64,000 bases of DNA from Acanthosoma haemorrhoidale (Eukaryota > Arthropoda > Insecta > Hemiptera > Acanthosomatidae). The position numbers were made by a program, and so were the translations under genes. The first letter of the stretch is position 1; every line of letters starts with the position of its first letter. Under the pieces are notes generated by a model, which was not told where the DNA came from, did no database searches, and was given only the letters and a program-made list of their open reading frames with translations. Shown in pieces: positions 58,001-64,000 of the stretch. The stretch is taken from the NCBI GenBank assembly GCA_930367205.1, contig OV884014.1:78285104-78349103 (forward strand), written 5' to 3'.

Positions 58001-60027
58001 AATAATATATTTATGTATAATTTATTTATTTTTCATTTTTAGCAACACCAAATAAGAAAGAGAGGATAAATATTTTCCAAGAAATTGTGAAATCTCTGCC
58101 GCCAATCAACCGAGAAACTCTGAAATTTTTATTACAGCACTTACTTAGGTATGAGTTAATACTTCTCTGAACTCATGAAATGTATTAAAAATCTACATTT
58201 AAATTTATTTAACGTCAATGCTAAGATATTAAATTATACGAACATCTGTAACCGGAGGTTCAAGATTAAAAGGTAAACGAGAGCTGGTAGGGATTTGGCT
58301 CTAAGTGTTTCTATTTTTACCTATGTAATAGGTTGGCCAAAAAGTCCGTTCGGTTTCTTAAGCTAAAATAAGACACAACTTTTAAACACAAAGCAATTTA
58401 TTCAATCAATGATATAATTGCCGTTTTGTTCCAGTATCTTCTGCCATCTCATGGGCAGATTCATAATTCCATGCTCAAAGAATTTCCTGTCTTTACTGGC
58501 AAACAAATTTTCCAAGTGGATTTTTACATCTTCTTCAGAGTTGAAGGTTTGTCCATTCAATGAATTTTGAAGAGACCGAAACAGGTGGAAATCTGAAGGT
58601 GCAAGGTCAGGGAATATGGAGGGTGCGGCAAAACTTCCCAGCCAAGCTCCAGTAACTTCTGCCGGGTCTGCAAAGAAGTGTGCGGTCTGGCATTGTCGTG
58701 ATAGAAGACAATCCCCTTATGGTTGGCTAGTTCTGGACACTTCTGGTGGATCGCTGCATTTAATTTGTCCAGTTGGTCACAGTACACATCCAAATTTATG
58801 GTTCTGTTCGTGGGAAGAAGTTCGTAAAAGACAACACCCCTCCAATCCCACCAAATTGACAGCTTAACCTTCTTTGGGTGAAGTTTGGGTTGTTTGTGGT
58901 AATTCGCCGCGCTTCCCCCATGAGCGTTTGCGCTCCACATTGTTATCCACATCCACTTTTCGTCCCGTCACAAAAAAGGATCGTTTTCTTCATGTTTCCG
59001 CAACGAATCGCAGATGGAAATCCTTTGTGCGAGATTAGCCTCACTAAGTTGATGGGGAACCCAAGCATCGAGCCTGCTCATATAGCCAAGTTGATGCGGA
59101 TGGTTTTAAACACTCGATTTGGATATTTTGAGGATAACTGCAATCTCCCTAGTTGGGGATTGGTGTTGACTAATTCCTTTATTTTGTCGCTGTTAATCTC
59201 AGTTGGCCGGCCAGAGCGAGGTCGAGATCAAAATCTTGAAAACCACTTCTTTCACACACGTTCTATAACAGCATCCTCTCCGTATACATCGCATACCTTC
59301 CTGCAAGTTTCCACTGCTTTCTTGCCTTTTTTAAAATAAAAAAGCATGAGGTGTCGATAATGTTTGTTTTGGTTTTCCATTTTCAGGATGATACTAAACA
59401 CACAAAATACAATCAGTCTTGTCGGAATTTCGTGTCAAACTATGTTGAGGTGTCTAGTATCTGACGAGAGCGCTCTCGCAAGGGACGGACTGAAGTTAGC
59501 TACATATTAGACTGCTTGAAGTTTCGTGACGACAAAAACCGAACAGACTTTTTGCCCAACCTGATACTTTGCAAGTTATACTTTTTGTCTTGAGTGTAAG
59601 AAGCAGCAAATAAAGTCAATGATGATGTACACCAACAGGCATTAGTACATGGTATAACGTAATAATATGAAATCTTCTTTCTTCTGGTGCCTTTCCTTTT
59701 TCCTTCTCATAATTCTTTTCAATTTTCACTAACAAGAAATCCACATTTCCACTACCTTTAATTGTTTTATGGTAATAATAATTTTTCTCTGGTATATAAT
59801 AAGTTACTTTTCATTATCTGTTTTAGTCTGTATGTAAACTGTTGCTTTTTTTCAGGGTAACCCAATACCAGGAACATAACCGCATGCACGTAGCCAATGT
59901 GGCTATAGTGTTCGGCCCGACACTGATGTGGCCTGAGCAGGAGTCAACCAACATGGCACTCGACCTAATGCAACAGAACATGGTCATCGAGGCCCTCCTC
60001 ATAGACTACCAGACCATATTCAAGTAG
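36049..60027 (+). CDS. Rho GTPase-activating protein, SH3-WW-WW-PH-RhoGAP
   Basis: Thirteen coding exons join in phase: 36049-37056, 37335-37484, 43623-43739, 44432-44535, 44684-44747, 45095-45268, 49592-49783, 51835-51949, 52057-52194, 56815-56999, 57444-57582, 58043-58148, 59856-60027. The product is about 887 residues: SH3 (about 7-63), a Ser-rich linker, two adjacent WW domains (about 361-413), PH (about 494-603) and RhoGAP (about 690-887). This order is that of the ARHGAP9/12/15/27 family, membrane-associated proteins that speed GTP hydrolysis by Rho, Rac or Cdc42. Seen directly: the arginine finger in GLYRASG (Arg about 735), ELKEPLIP, and HVANVAIVFGPTLMWP with the conserved Asn. The protein ends right after the GAP domain. 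The extra exon 39382-39969 probably starts a shorter isoform. GTPase specificity cannot be read from sequence. Confidence 0.9.
37335..37484 (+). CDS. RhoGAP exon 2: first WW domain
   Basis: Fifty codons: QQEEAIYANCQELF, then the WW domain start VPSGWNTQVDTETHQTCYIH, SVTGDK. The acceptor is ATATAG (CAG repeats make the exact base uncertain by 3 or 6) and the donor CAAG/GTATTT. Phase 0 at both ends. Joined to exon 43623 it reads TGDKWHSANDALGR, so the second signature Trp of WW1 is also the first of WW2, as expected for back-to-back WW domains. Confidence 0.85.
37485..39284 (+). other. RhoGAP intron DNA before the alternative exon
   Basis: AT-rich intron sequence without a recognisable element to about 39020. 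From about 39025 to 39280 the composition becomes more balanced, upstream of a TATA box, which may be promoter sequence for the alternative exon. The minus-strand frame 39107-39352 has no domain. Confidence 0.5.
39285..39292 (+). promoter_or_regulatory. TATA box of putative internal promoter
   Basis: TATAAATA stands about 90 bases before ATG 39382 and just after a GC-richer segment. At the usual 25-30 base spacing, transcription would start near 39315-39325, giving a leader of about 60 bases. This is consistent with the exon that follows being a first exon. A TATA-like word can occur by chance in AT-rich DNA, so transcript-start data would be needed. Confidence 0.4.
39382..39969 (+). CDS. RhoGAP alternative first coding exon
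   Basis: A 588-base open exon (196 codons) with codon use unlike the surrounding AT-rich intron. It begins MCRDCLWENNPAYICSFKPK, contains a Cys/Leu-rich helical-looking segment (EELCFQLEALEHPEIAVLMD), then an acidic Ser-rich part (TSDDDTLSESSD), and ends DFLIHNYNSDKPQ at CCCAG/GTACTG. Its end phase (0) fits exon 43623, the second WW domain. It does not fit exon 2: the only nearby acceptor (ATTAG before ACATG) would put it in another frame with an early stop, and an in-frame TGA lies at 39370. It therefore probably starts an isoform of about 697 residues lacking SH3 and WW1. I recognise no domain in it. Confidence 0.65.
39970..41497 (+). other. RhoGAP intron DNA
   Basis: AT-rich intron sequence. 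The ORF from the previous exon runs on to 40164 only by read-through. No element or RNA seen before the Tc1-like relic. Confidence 0.55.
41498..42690 (+). mobile_element. Tc1-like transposon relic in RhoGAP intron
   Basis: About 1.2 kb, framed by imperfect inverted ends: TACACTGATAGACAAAATTA at 41498 and, reversed, TACACTGTTGACACAAATGA at 42690, with TA at each end. Plus-strand translation in changing frames gives the N-terminal helix-turn-helix region (VALIEEGCSQCKVARRLGVN, HSSIGRALKQF), a middle WWHFVVADGCSG-like segment, and the C-terminal SPDLNPVEHVWNQLKRRV motif that carries a late catalytic segment in Tc1 transposases. Many stops and shifts are present, so it is old and inactive. Confidence 0.75.
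42691..43622 (+). other. RhoGAP intron DNA
   Basis: AT-rich, no feature. Two acceptors precede the WW2 exon: CAATAG at 43597-43602, with the better pyrimidine tract, and TTTACAG at 43616-43622. Phase supports the second. Confidence 0.5.
43623..43739 (+). CDS. RhoGAP exon: second WW domain
   Basis: Thirty-nine codons: WHSANDALGRVYYFRENSSE, SSWTLPA, then a Pro-rich end (SSPEPPPQ). The WW signature is visible: first Trp, GRVYYF, and second Trp in SSWTLP. Phase 0 at both ends, so it can follow either exon 2 or the alternative exon 39382. The donor is CCACAG/GTAAAG. Confidence 0.88.
44432..44535 (+). CDS. RhoGAP exon after WW2
   Basis: TTTCAG/ATGTCAGAAG acceptor and AACAA/GTAAGA donor. It encodes MSEEMTAIFNKISNIEFGQR, RMRNAKAFSMMIPN plus two bases of a Lys codon. 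Basic, helical-looking linker toward the PH domain. End phase 2. Confidence 0.85.
44684..44747 (+). CDS. RhoGAP short linker exon
   Basis: A 64-base exon that completes the Lys codon and gives KEENEMTSSLKGWPQLSDGR, M. Acceptor GAAACAG/GAAAG, donor ATG/GTATGT. Its start phase exactly complements the previous exon, which supports both calls. Confidence 0.85.
45095..45268 (+). CDS. RhoGAP exon: PH domain, first half
   Basis: Encodes KELRSDVVVQRVICEGPLHY, TKISEGGKRARKNWTSVYVV, LNDLFLLIYKDLKSYHSS. The EGPLHYTK strand, the basic KRARKNW loop and the VYVVLNDLFLLIYK strands are the N-terminal half of a PH domain, which in this family binds membrane phosphoinositides. Acceptor CCCTCAG, donor TCG/GTGAGT, phase 0. 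Confidence 0.9.
45269..49591 (+). other. Long RhoGAP intron
   Basis: 4.3 kb, AT-rich, between the two halves of the PH domain. The segment 45955-46620 is less AT-rich but has no recognised element. Around 48745-48790 and 48830-48870 there are short tRNA-box-like words that are too weak to call. No alternative exon is convincing; the frame 48456-48647 has no domain or splice context. Confidence 0.5.
49592..49783 (+). CDS. RhoGAP exon: PH domain, second half
   Basis: Encodes RGHPEVTLDLNGAEVSSGEK, VSGRKHVLLFSTQQELGHKV, ALQCENINSALYWATNIQHT, INSL. The VTLDLNGA strand and the C-terminal helix SALYWATNIQHTI close the PH fold. Acceptor TTTATGTAG, donor CTA/GTCAGT (weaker than the others). 64 codons, phase 0. 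Confidence 0.88.
49784..51834 (+). other. RhoGAP intron
   Basis: AT-rich, no element identified. Around 50530-50580 a less AT-rich patch with CTTCTTCAGGC resembles one near 19800-19820, possibly the same unknown repeat. Confidence 0.5.
51835..51949 (+). CDS. RhoGAP linker exon between PH and GAP
   Basis: TTACAG/CCAAAAG acceptor and AACT/GTAAGC donor. Encodes PKASETAKNVKLGMITEGAS, TEDASKKGANIGRSKSVN plus one base. Polar, Lys/Ser-rich, RSKS could be a phosphorylation site (inference). End phase 1. Confidence 0.85.
52057..52194 (+). CDS. RhoGAP exon: lead-in to GAP domain
   Basis: Encodes (L)KNKEDSMEDLGVSSAERQVK, IKARLKKFFHKRPTMEALVK, KGIWK plus one base. KKFFHKRPTMEALVKKGIWK matches the segment that precedes the GAP domain in this family (KKFL.RRPT...KGYIKD type). 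Acceptor TTTTGAACAG. The donor AAAG/GTTATA is weak, which fits possible alternative use of the downstream 52775 exon. Confidence 0.87.
52775..52822 (+). CDS. Candidate 48-base cassette exon of RhoGAP
   Basis: A pyrimidine-rich tract and TTTTTTCGATAG acceptor are followed by 48 bases and an ACC/GTATGTT donor. With the phase left by exon 52057-52194 it reads GIFLPRAKLEQPMLKY without a stop and leaves the phase unchanged for exon 56815. It would insert 16 residues between the basic lead-in and the GAP domain. Vertebrate relatives as I remember them have no insert there. Its short length means such a fit can arise by chance; no conservation can be tested here. Confidence 0.35.
52823..54017 (+). 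other. RhoGAP intron DNA
   Basis: AT-rich. A less AT-rich patch at 53160-53340 has no recognised element. An A-run of about 20 lies at 53692-53710. Confidence 0.5.
54018..54092 (-). tRNA. tRNA-like sequence, Ile(GAT) layout, probably pseudo or SINE head
   Basis: Seventy-five bases fold by eye as a tRNA on the minus strand. The acceptor arms GATATTG and CTATGTC pair at six of seven positions, with one G-U type pair. The A-box reads TAGCCTAGTTGG. A perfect five-pair anticodon stem TTTGA/TCAAA encloses ATGATAA, with T33 and anticodon GAT. The B-box reads GGTTTCGAATCCC. The D stem is weak and the T stem has mismatches and an eight-base loop. Eukaryotic nuclear tRNA-Ile normally has an AAT anticodon, so a functional gene is doubtful. 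It lies antisense in a RhoGAP intron. A tRNA-derived SINE or pseudogene is the more likely reading. Confidence 0.4.
54093..54805 (+). other. RhoGAP intron DNA
   Basis: AT-rich intron sequence. A GGTTCAAATTC B-box-like word at 54230 has no partner A box. The frame 54435-54689 has no domain. Confidence 0.45.
54806..54844. repeat. Perfect 17-base inverted repeat
   Basis: AATATATTATAATTATA at 54806-54822 and its exact complement at 54828-54844 flank the five-base loop CAATT. It is made wholly of A and T, so it could be slippage in low-complexity DNA. It could extrude as a hairpin. Confidence 0.85.
55195..55480 (-). repeat. LINE 3'-end-like block in RhoGAP intron
   Basis: A GC-balanced island in AT-rich intron DNA. 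Words such as GGGTGTGGAATGCCTAAAGG, GTGAGAGTCTACC and GCCTAGGGGTACCTAGGCA line up in order with the 3' UTR of the LINE at 2758-3905 (GAGTGTGGGAAGCCTCGGTA, GTGAGAGTCCACTGG, GGGCCTAGAGTCTCTCTAGGCA). The similarity is patchy, so this is a diverged relative. The overlapping 135-codon minus-strand frame (55326-55733) has no recognised domain. Confidence 0.45.
55481..56814 (+). other. RhoGAP intron DNA
   Basis: No element identified. A short (CA)n occurs at 56208-56218. The 166-codon frame 56010-56510 is Phe/Tyr-rich with no domain and reads like translated noncoding DNA. Confidence 0.45.
56815..56999 (+). CDS. RhoGAP exon: GAP domain with arginine finger
   Basis: Encodes (D)EPVFGCFLEAACSSSDTS, NPKVPKFVQRCISIIERSTE, NMKTDGLYRASGNLSQIQKI, RLQ. 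VPKFVQRCISIIE is helix A of the RhoGAP fold. GLYRASG carries the arginine finger (AGG codon at 56955-56957) that enters the GTPase active site. Acceptor TTTTCAG, donor TTACAG/GTATTT, end phase 0. Confidence 0.93.
57444..57582 (+). CDS. RhoGAP exon: GAP domain middle
   Basis: Encodes IDQNHYEILEKEEDVHVLTG, ALKLFFRELKEPLIPCRLFA, KAIKAS plus one base. DVHVLTGALKLFFRELKEPLIP is the hallmark second block of RhoGAP domains. Acceptor TTTTTTTAG, donor AGCA/GTAAGA. Confidence 0.93.
58043..58148 (+). CDS. RhoGAP exon: GAP domain helices
   Basis: Encodes TTPNKKERINIFQEIVKSLP, PINRETLKFLLQHLL plus two bases of an Arg codon. LP.INRETLKFLLQHL is the conserved helix before the third block. Acceptor CATTTTTAG, donor TTAG/GTATGA. 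Phases fit both neighbours. Confidence 0.92.
58326..59566 (-). mobile_element. mariner element 3 inside RhoGAP intron
   Basis: About 1.24 kb, close to full mariner length, antisense to the host gene in the last intron. The ends are AGGTTGGCCAAAAAGTCCGT at 58330 and CCAACCTGATA at 59556-59566 (the reverse of the mariner 2 left end), with TA outside both. Same family as mariner 2, which lacks the middle present here. It retains coding traces of all three catalytic aspartates (DEKW, HDNARPH, APSDFHLF), but in different frames. Confidence 0.9.
58500..59390 (-). pseudogene. mariner 3 transposase, frameshifted
   Basis: The reading starts near 59381 with MENQNKHYRHLMLFYFKKGK and soon meets stops and shifts in the helix-turn-helix part (after YGEDAV). 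In the catalytic part a TGA precedes RDEKWMWITMWSANAH. The stretch from there to YHDNARPHTSLQTRQKLLEL, GWEVLPHPPYS is open. A one-base deletion near 58613-58618 then changes frame, after which DLAPSDFHLFR is readable. At least three independent breaks make it inactive. Confidence 0.82.
59567..59855 (+). other. RhoGAP last intron, right part
   Basis: AT-rich intron sequence ending in a strong pyrimidine tract and TTTTTTTCAG acceptor. Confidence 0.6.
59856..60027 (+). CDS. RhoGAP last coding exon
   Basis: Encodes (R)VTQYQEHNRMHVANVAIV, FGPTLMWPEQESTNMALDLM, QQNMVIEALLIDYQTIFK, stop TAG 60025-60027. NRMHVANVAIVFGPTL is the third RhoGAP block, with the conserved Asn that contacts the GTPase. The G+C content is clearly higher than in the flanking DNA. 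Confidence 0.93.
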
Positions 60028-60900
60028 GGGCATAGGGGAGCACTACTACCAGTTCACACTATTCCAAAGATATAGATATTCCAATTGCCTTTTAAAACGC
60101 TCTTGTGTATTGTTATATTATTACTAAATGGATTTTTAGTAATTTTTTTTTTTAAATTGTTAAAAGAGAAATTGATGCTTAGGGATGTATATTAGAATTA
60201 TTTGTTAATGATTATATTACTGTGAAAAGCCTTCTTTCTTTTCTTTTTACAAATAAATTTTTCTTTTTTAAATCATAAAGGGCTGCCAAAGAATTAGTCA
60301 AATTAATTGTTGTAGGAGAAAGTAGCTCAAGATGGGAACAGCTTTTTATACATTTTTTAAAAAAATTTATGTAGTTCCTATTTTTAATCCTGTTGAAGCC
60401 AACGAACATGTTTGAAGTTCTTTCTTGTATTGTATATAGTGTTGTTTGTTTGTAGACAGTTAATTTTTTTTTCTCAAGTTTTTGTTTTTTAAGTTCTGTG
60501 CCGCCGTCTTATGAAAGTGATATTTAAAGAATGATGTATGCTTTTACATTCTTTTTGAATCATTCCATACTCTAAAGACTAAGCCAATATTAAATAAAAC
60601 TACTATTTAGTCCAGTATAGTTAATAAGTTAACATAAGAAAGTGATCTTATATAATCTCTACAGCTTCCATACTTTATAATGAGTCAGGGGATAATATAT
60701 GTTTGTAAATATTTAGCAGATTTAATTGAGTAGAGCTATTTTAAAGCAAATTATATAAATAAATAAATATATATATATGTATATTTTTTATGCACGCATG
60801 TCATGAGAATATTTTGAACTATTTGGCTGTTGTTTAAAGATAAGTTTAAAGTATTATTTATGTACCTACAATCAATAAAATCAATAAGCTTATAGATTTC
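60028..60900 (+). other. RhoGAP 3' UTR with several poly(A) signals
   Basis: AT-rich, no open frame of note. AATAAA occurs at 60252-60257, 60593-60598 and 60874-60879, so the transcript could end at any of these. The exact cleavage site is not visible. Confidence 0.6.
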
Positions 60901-62542
60901 GTTACATCAGATATATAATATATGAAACCTTGTTACTAGTTATAAAACTCAATATATGAATAAATTGTTATAAATATAATTTAATGATAAATTTTTGTTA
61001 ACCTTTGGTGCCTTTCATTACGGAGAGTAAAAATACAGGTTCTACTTTCAAAGATATATTTGGTAATCCAATGTCTCCTGTACATGCTACAATATGTCTC
61101 GAAGACATTCTGATTGGCTTAAAATTTAAAAAGTATATCATGTTATTCTTGAGATCAATTACCTCAAAGATGTAACAGCTGACATTTTTTTATGTTCGGA
61201 AAGAACTAAATTATGTTTTTTTAAATATACAAATAAAGGTGAAATGTGCAAAGATAGTGTTGGTACAGAGAAACGACTCCTAATTTAGTCATCAACTTCA
61301 ATTTAGGTATCTGAAAATCATTGTTTTACAACTAAAAATATTTTTAATAGTTAAAATATTAACAACTGAAAAAAGAACCCATTTAAATCAGGTTTTAGTA
61401 CATTAAATAACTAATTCTATTGACGCTCTCACATCCATCTACAATTTCCAACTGGTAAAGTGCTAAGAGCACTCCGCCTCCTCTATTTCATCCCAAAGAC
61501 AATCAGCGTTAAAATTCAAAGCACAGGCAGTACTGTCTGCGACTAGAATGCTGAATTCAAGTAAATTTAGTCACAAGGGCATCAACCCACTGGGTGCCTT
61601 ACTCAGGCTAAGTTTAAGTTCCGGGAAGAGCGTCACATTTCATGGATCCAGACAAAAGACTTTGTTGGTGTTAGTCATTGGTGCTGAAGCCCTTACCCTC
61701 CAACTTAAATGTGTTTATAGCCTCCTCCGGCTGTGCTGTGACTAGGAGAGGAAAGATTTCTCTCTTCTTCCTTCCCCATGGGTTTTAACTAGGAACAAGA
61801 TACTTAAACATTTGTTTAATATTTAAAGACCACAGAAATCCAGTCTTTTTTTTTTTCCTGTTCTTACAAACCGATCAGTGGATATTTTAGTTAAATCTAT
61901 TAATTGTATTTTAAGTTTTAGCTAGAGGCCCTCTTGCATCTGGCTATTATTTGTAAGCTTTGTATCATAAAATGAATTTATATTGGCCTCTCCTAACCTC
62001 AGTGGTAAGGTTAGTTTAACCTCCCAAAGATTAACAAAGGCCTGCTCTATAAATTAGCTCACAATATTTAGATAATTGAAAATGGTGGCTATTCATGGAA
62101 AGCACAACATAATAAATAAATTTGTGGGTAGACAAGAGAGACGCTTTATTTATTGATATGAATAGCAAACAGCCAGTTTTCCAACACAATCTTAGGCATA
62201 TTTCATATGCATGTGTTGTTAACCTTAAAAAAACAGAACTACCATACTGGTAGTTCATTGCTAGCGGTGAACTTGCTGTGATATCGGCTTAGGTTAATGA
62301 AAATATAACATTTCTATTCTGTACTCTTCCTGTCAGGGTAAGCTGACATTACAACAAACTCGTCAACTCGTTTAAAAAACCTAACTTTAAATCTTAAAAC
62401 ATCATGAAAGCTGAGTAATTAGGTCCAATTTGAGGTGTAGTACAATTCCATTACGAATGTCTCTGATTCCGGCTCGAGGGGAAGGAAGGAGTTAATGGTC
62501 GATAAATAGATAAGTGGTACAATATAGCAGGAAGCAGCCTTG
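60901..62542. other. Intergenic stretch
   Basis: Between the RhoGAP gene and the LINE tail. The segment 61410-61800 is less AT-rich and contains a frame of 65 codons (61548-61745) without a domain. Nothing else supported. Confidence 0.5.
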
Positions 62543-62554
62543 ACATTCATGTCC
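62543..62554 (+). repeat. Left TSD of LINE tail 62555-62738
   Basis: ACATTCATGTCC is repeated exactly at 62739-62750. Confidence 0.85.
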
Positions 62555-62738
62555 CATCACCTAGTATTTATACATTGCATTGTAATTTTAACGTCAACCT
62601 GATATTGTTATGTAACCCAACCTCGAATGCATCAGCGCATCGCAGTAAGAGGAGAAATATTTAAATAGAACTCTGTAATTGCATTGTAAATTGTTGAAAA
62701 TTTTATTAATAAAAGGGTTTAGAAATAAAAAAAACAAA
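62555..62738 (+). repeat. Solo LINE 3' tail, copy 3, with TSD
   Basis: Third solo copy of the LINE 3' tail: CATCACCTAGTATTTATACA, then CCTCGAATGCATCAGCGCAT, GCAGTAAGAGGAGAAAT, TAAAAGGGTTTAGAAATAAA, and an A-rich end. Exactly matching 12-base duplications at 62543-62554 and 62739-62750 define its borders, so this insertion is only 184 bases long. Confidence 0.85.
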
Positions 62739-62750
62739 ACATTCATGTCC
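62739..62750 (+). repeat. Right TSD of LINE tail 62555-62738
   Basis: Exact second copy of 62543-62554. Confidence 0.85.
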
Positions 62751-63557
62751 GAACATGTTCATTCTCCCCAACCTATGTTGGTGCATGCGCCCCCAGCCTT
62801 AAGTTTCACTTCTAGACCCACAAGGTGTACACCATTTTAAATTTCCTTAACGTTATCACCAACTGTATGACAAAATGAGTAAAGTGATCTGTTGGCTTGT
62901 CAAAGAAGTACCTGATGCATTGCTCTTATCGGATCTAAAAAAAGCATTCCAATCGCCCAAAATTGATTGTGTAATCAACCTAAATGGACTAATCAAAGTT
63001 AATGCACTTGTTTGCCTGAAGGAAAGGGGAATTATCTCGACCATAAAATAATTAAATAACTGTTCTCCTGTGATAATGTTTGAAAACATATTTTCTTCTG
63101 GAATAGTTGATCACCTTTGTGACGAAACTACAAAAAAATGCATTACAATTTAAAAATAAGTTATATTTCATATTTTTCTCTTGAAATATATTAGTACTTA
63201 TATACTTTTCATGAATGTATACATTTTTTAGTTTTCAGTGAATTTATACATCATAAGATTGTAGAATCGTAAAAGTAAAACTAAAAAGTCAGCACTTTTT
63301 AGTTATCCTGAATACCTCAAAGAATAACTACCTCTATATCACTGATCTATTTATAGATCAGCAAATTTATCCGCTTTATAAAAATGTTAAAAGTCCTATT
63401 TCTACATTCTTTTAGGTTAACCCAATAAGAAATAATAAACGAAATAAAAAAATTGAACAAAAAATTAATTTGGTATATAATCGGTTAACTTGATCAGAGG
63501 TTAGGTTCGAAAGCATGGTACGCCAGTGGTGAGTTCCCTCTGCATTCAGTTCCCAAA
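62751..63557. other. Upstream region of endonuclease G-like gene
   Basis: No gene is supported (frame 62856-63089 has no domain). The last 80 bases are less AT-rich and contain TCTGCATTCAG just before the start codon, which may be a splice acceptor or 5' UTR. Confidence 0.5.
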
Positions 63558-63932
63558 ATGCTCACTGTTATGAACACTTGTCACTCCAATGTAATCCGGA
63601 ACCTCGGCTGGTGGTTATTCTGTTTAATGCCAGGCAATAAGCTATATGATTCCCGCGCTCATTCAGTGAACAATTTATCTGACAAATTGAAGTCAATTTT
63701 TATTCTAGCTGCAGTCGCCTGGGCAGGTTGGTTGGCAGGTTCGTACTTTCAAAGAGATAAAGACAGAAAAAGGCTAAAAATTATCCAGTTTCCTGATAAT
63801 GGCATAACTGGTTTGGAAAATTTTGTAAATATGCCTGGTTTACCAGTCTTTGCTTCTGTTTCTATAGCGACAGTGAAGTCTAAGTTGACCTCTAAAACTA
63901 CACTGGTTCCTAATCCTAGGAGGAATTCTGAG
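63558..63932 (+). CDS. Probable mitochondrial endonuclease G, first exon
   Basis: 125 codons from ATG 63558 to a consensus donor TCTGAG/GTAAGA (63933), phase 0, continuing beyond the window. It has an N-terminal basic stretch, then one hydrophobic segment (SIFILAAVAWAGWLAGSYF, about residues 46-64) suited to mitochondrial import and inner-membrane anchoring. It ends with MPGLPVFASVSIATVKSK and PNPRRNSE. GLPVF..VSAAT followed by a P.R.SE segment is the lead-in to the nuclease domain in animal endonuclease G, a nuclease released from the intermembrane space during apoptosis. The catalytic His motif (DRGH) would be on later exons and is not in the window. A later start at the Met before PGNKLYDSRA is possible. 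Same strand as the RhoGAP gene, 3.5 kb downstream, with no evidence of functional linkage. Confidence 0.6.
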
Positions 63933-64000
63933 GTAAGATAAGAAGTAATAATTTTATAATACTTGCACGTTAAAATTTATTTCCCTTTTCTCTAATACTG
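63933..64000 (+). other. Start of endonuclease G-like first intron
   Basis: Begins GTAAGATAAG, a strong donor. AT-rich to the window edge. Confidence 0.6.

Noticed and set aside
1..64000. CRISPR array, operon or prokaryotic defence system
   Set aside because: No regularly spaced repeats; introns, poly(A) LINEs and mariner elements show eukaryotic nuclear DNA.

Overview
The window is nuclear DNA from an arthropod, most likely an insect. It is AT-rich, has long spliceosomal introns with clean GT..AG borders, and is littered with mariner/Tc1 DNA transposons and jockey-like non-LTR retrotransposons (LINEs). Nothing in it is prokaryotic. I cannot name the species or order from sequence alone.

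Layout. Positions 1-36,000 are a gene desert built from AT-rich noncoding DNA and transposon relics. These include a LINE C-terminus at the left edge, a jockey-like family present as several truncated copies (2758-3905, 5469-6191, 17956-18557, 22540-22760, plus solo 3' tails at 7657, 32666 and 62555), a second jockey-like family (9411, 13437, 20130, 24612, 25923), an endonuclease/RT linker fragment (30315-31145) and two mariner copies (14321-15604 and 29282-30258). Several LINE copies still have readable 9-12 bp target-site duplications. All C/G homopolymer runs of nine or more that I found lie in this half.

Positions 36,049-60,027 (+) hold one multi-exon gene. It encodes an SH3-WW-WW-PH-RhoGAP protein of the ARHGAP9/12/15/27 type, a GTPase-activating protein for Rho/Rac/Cdc42-class GTPases. 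Thirteen coding exons join in phase to give about 887 residues, with the arginine finger and the FGPTL motif present. A further 588-base coding exon at 39,382-39,969 does not fit in phase after the first WW exon. It starts with its own ATG downstream of a TATA box and joins in phase to the second WW exon, so it looks like the start of a shorter isoform of about 697 residues. A possible 48-base in-frame cassette exon lies at 52,775-52,822. Introns of this gene carry a Tc1-like relic (41,498-42,690), a tRNA-like sequence (54,018-54,092), LINE-derived DNA (about 55,195-55,480) and a third mariner copy (58,326-59,566).

After the 3' UTR there is more noncoding DNA with one more LINE tail. At the right edge (63,558-63,932, +) is the first coding exon of a probable mitochondrial endonuclease G, which continues out of the window.

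Limits: gene models rest on splice motifs, phase and family resemblance read by eye. I see no CRISPR array, operon or clearly new multi-gene system. The most interesting items are the alternative-start exon, the candidate micro-exon, the internally deleted but TSD-flanked LINE, and the mariner ORF that stays open after losing its catalytic residues.
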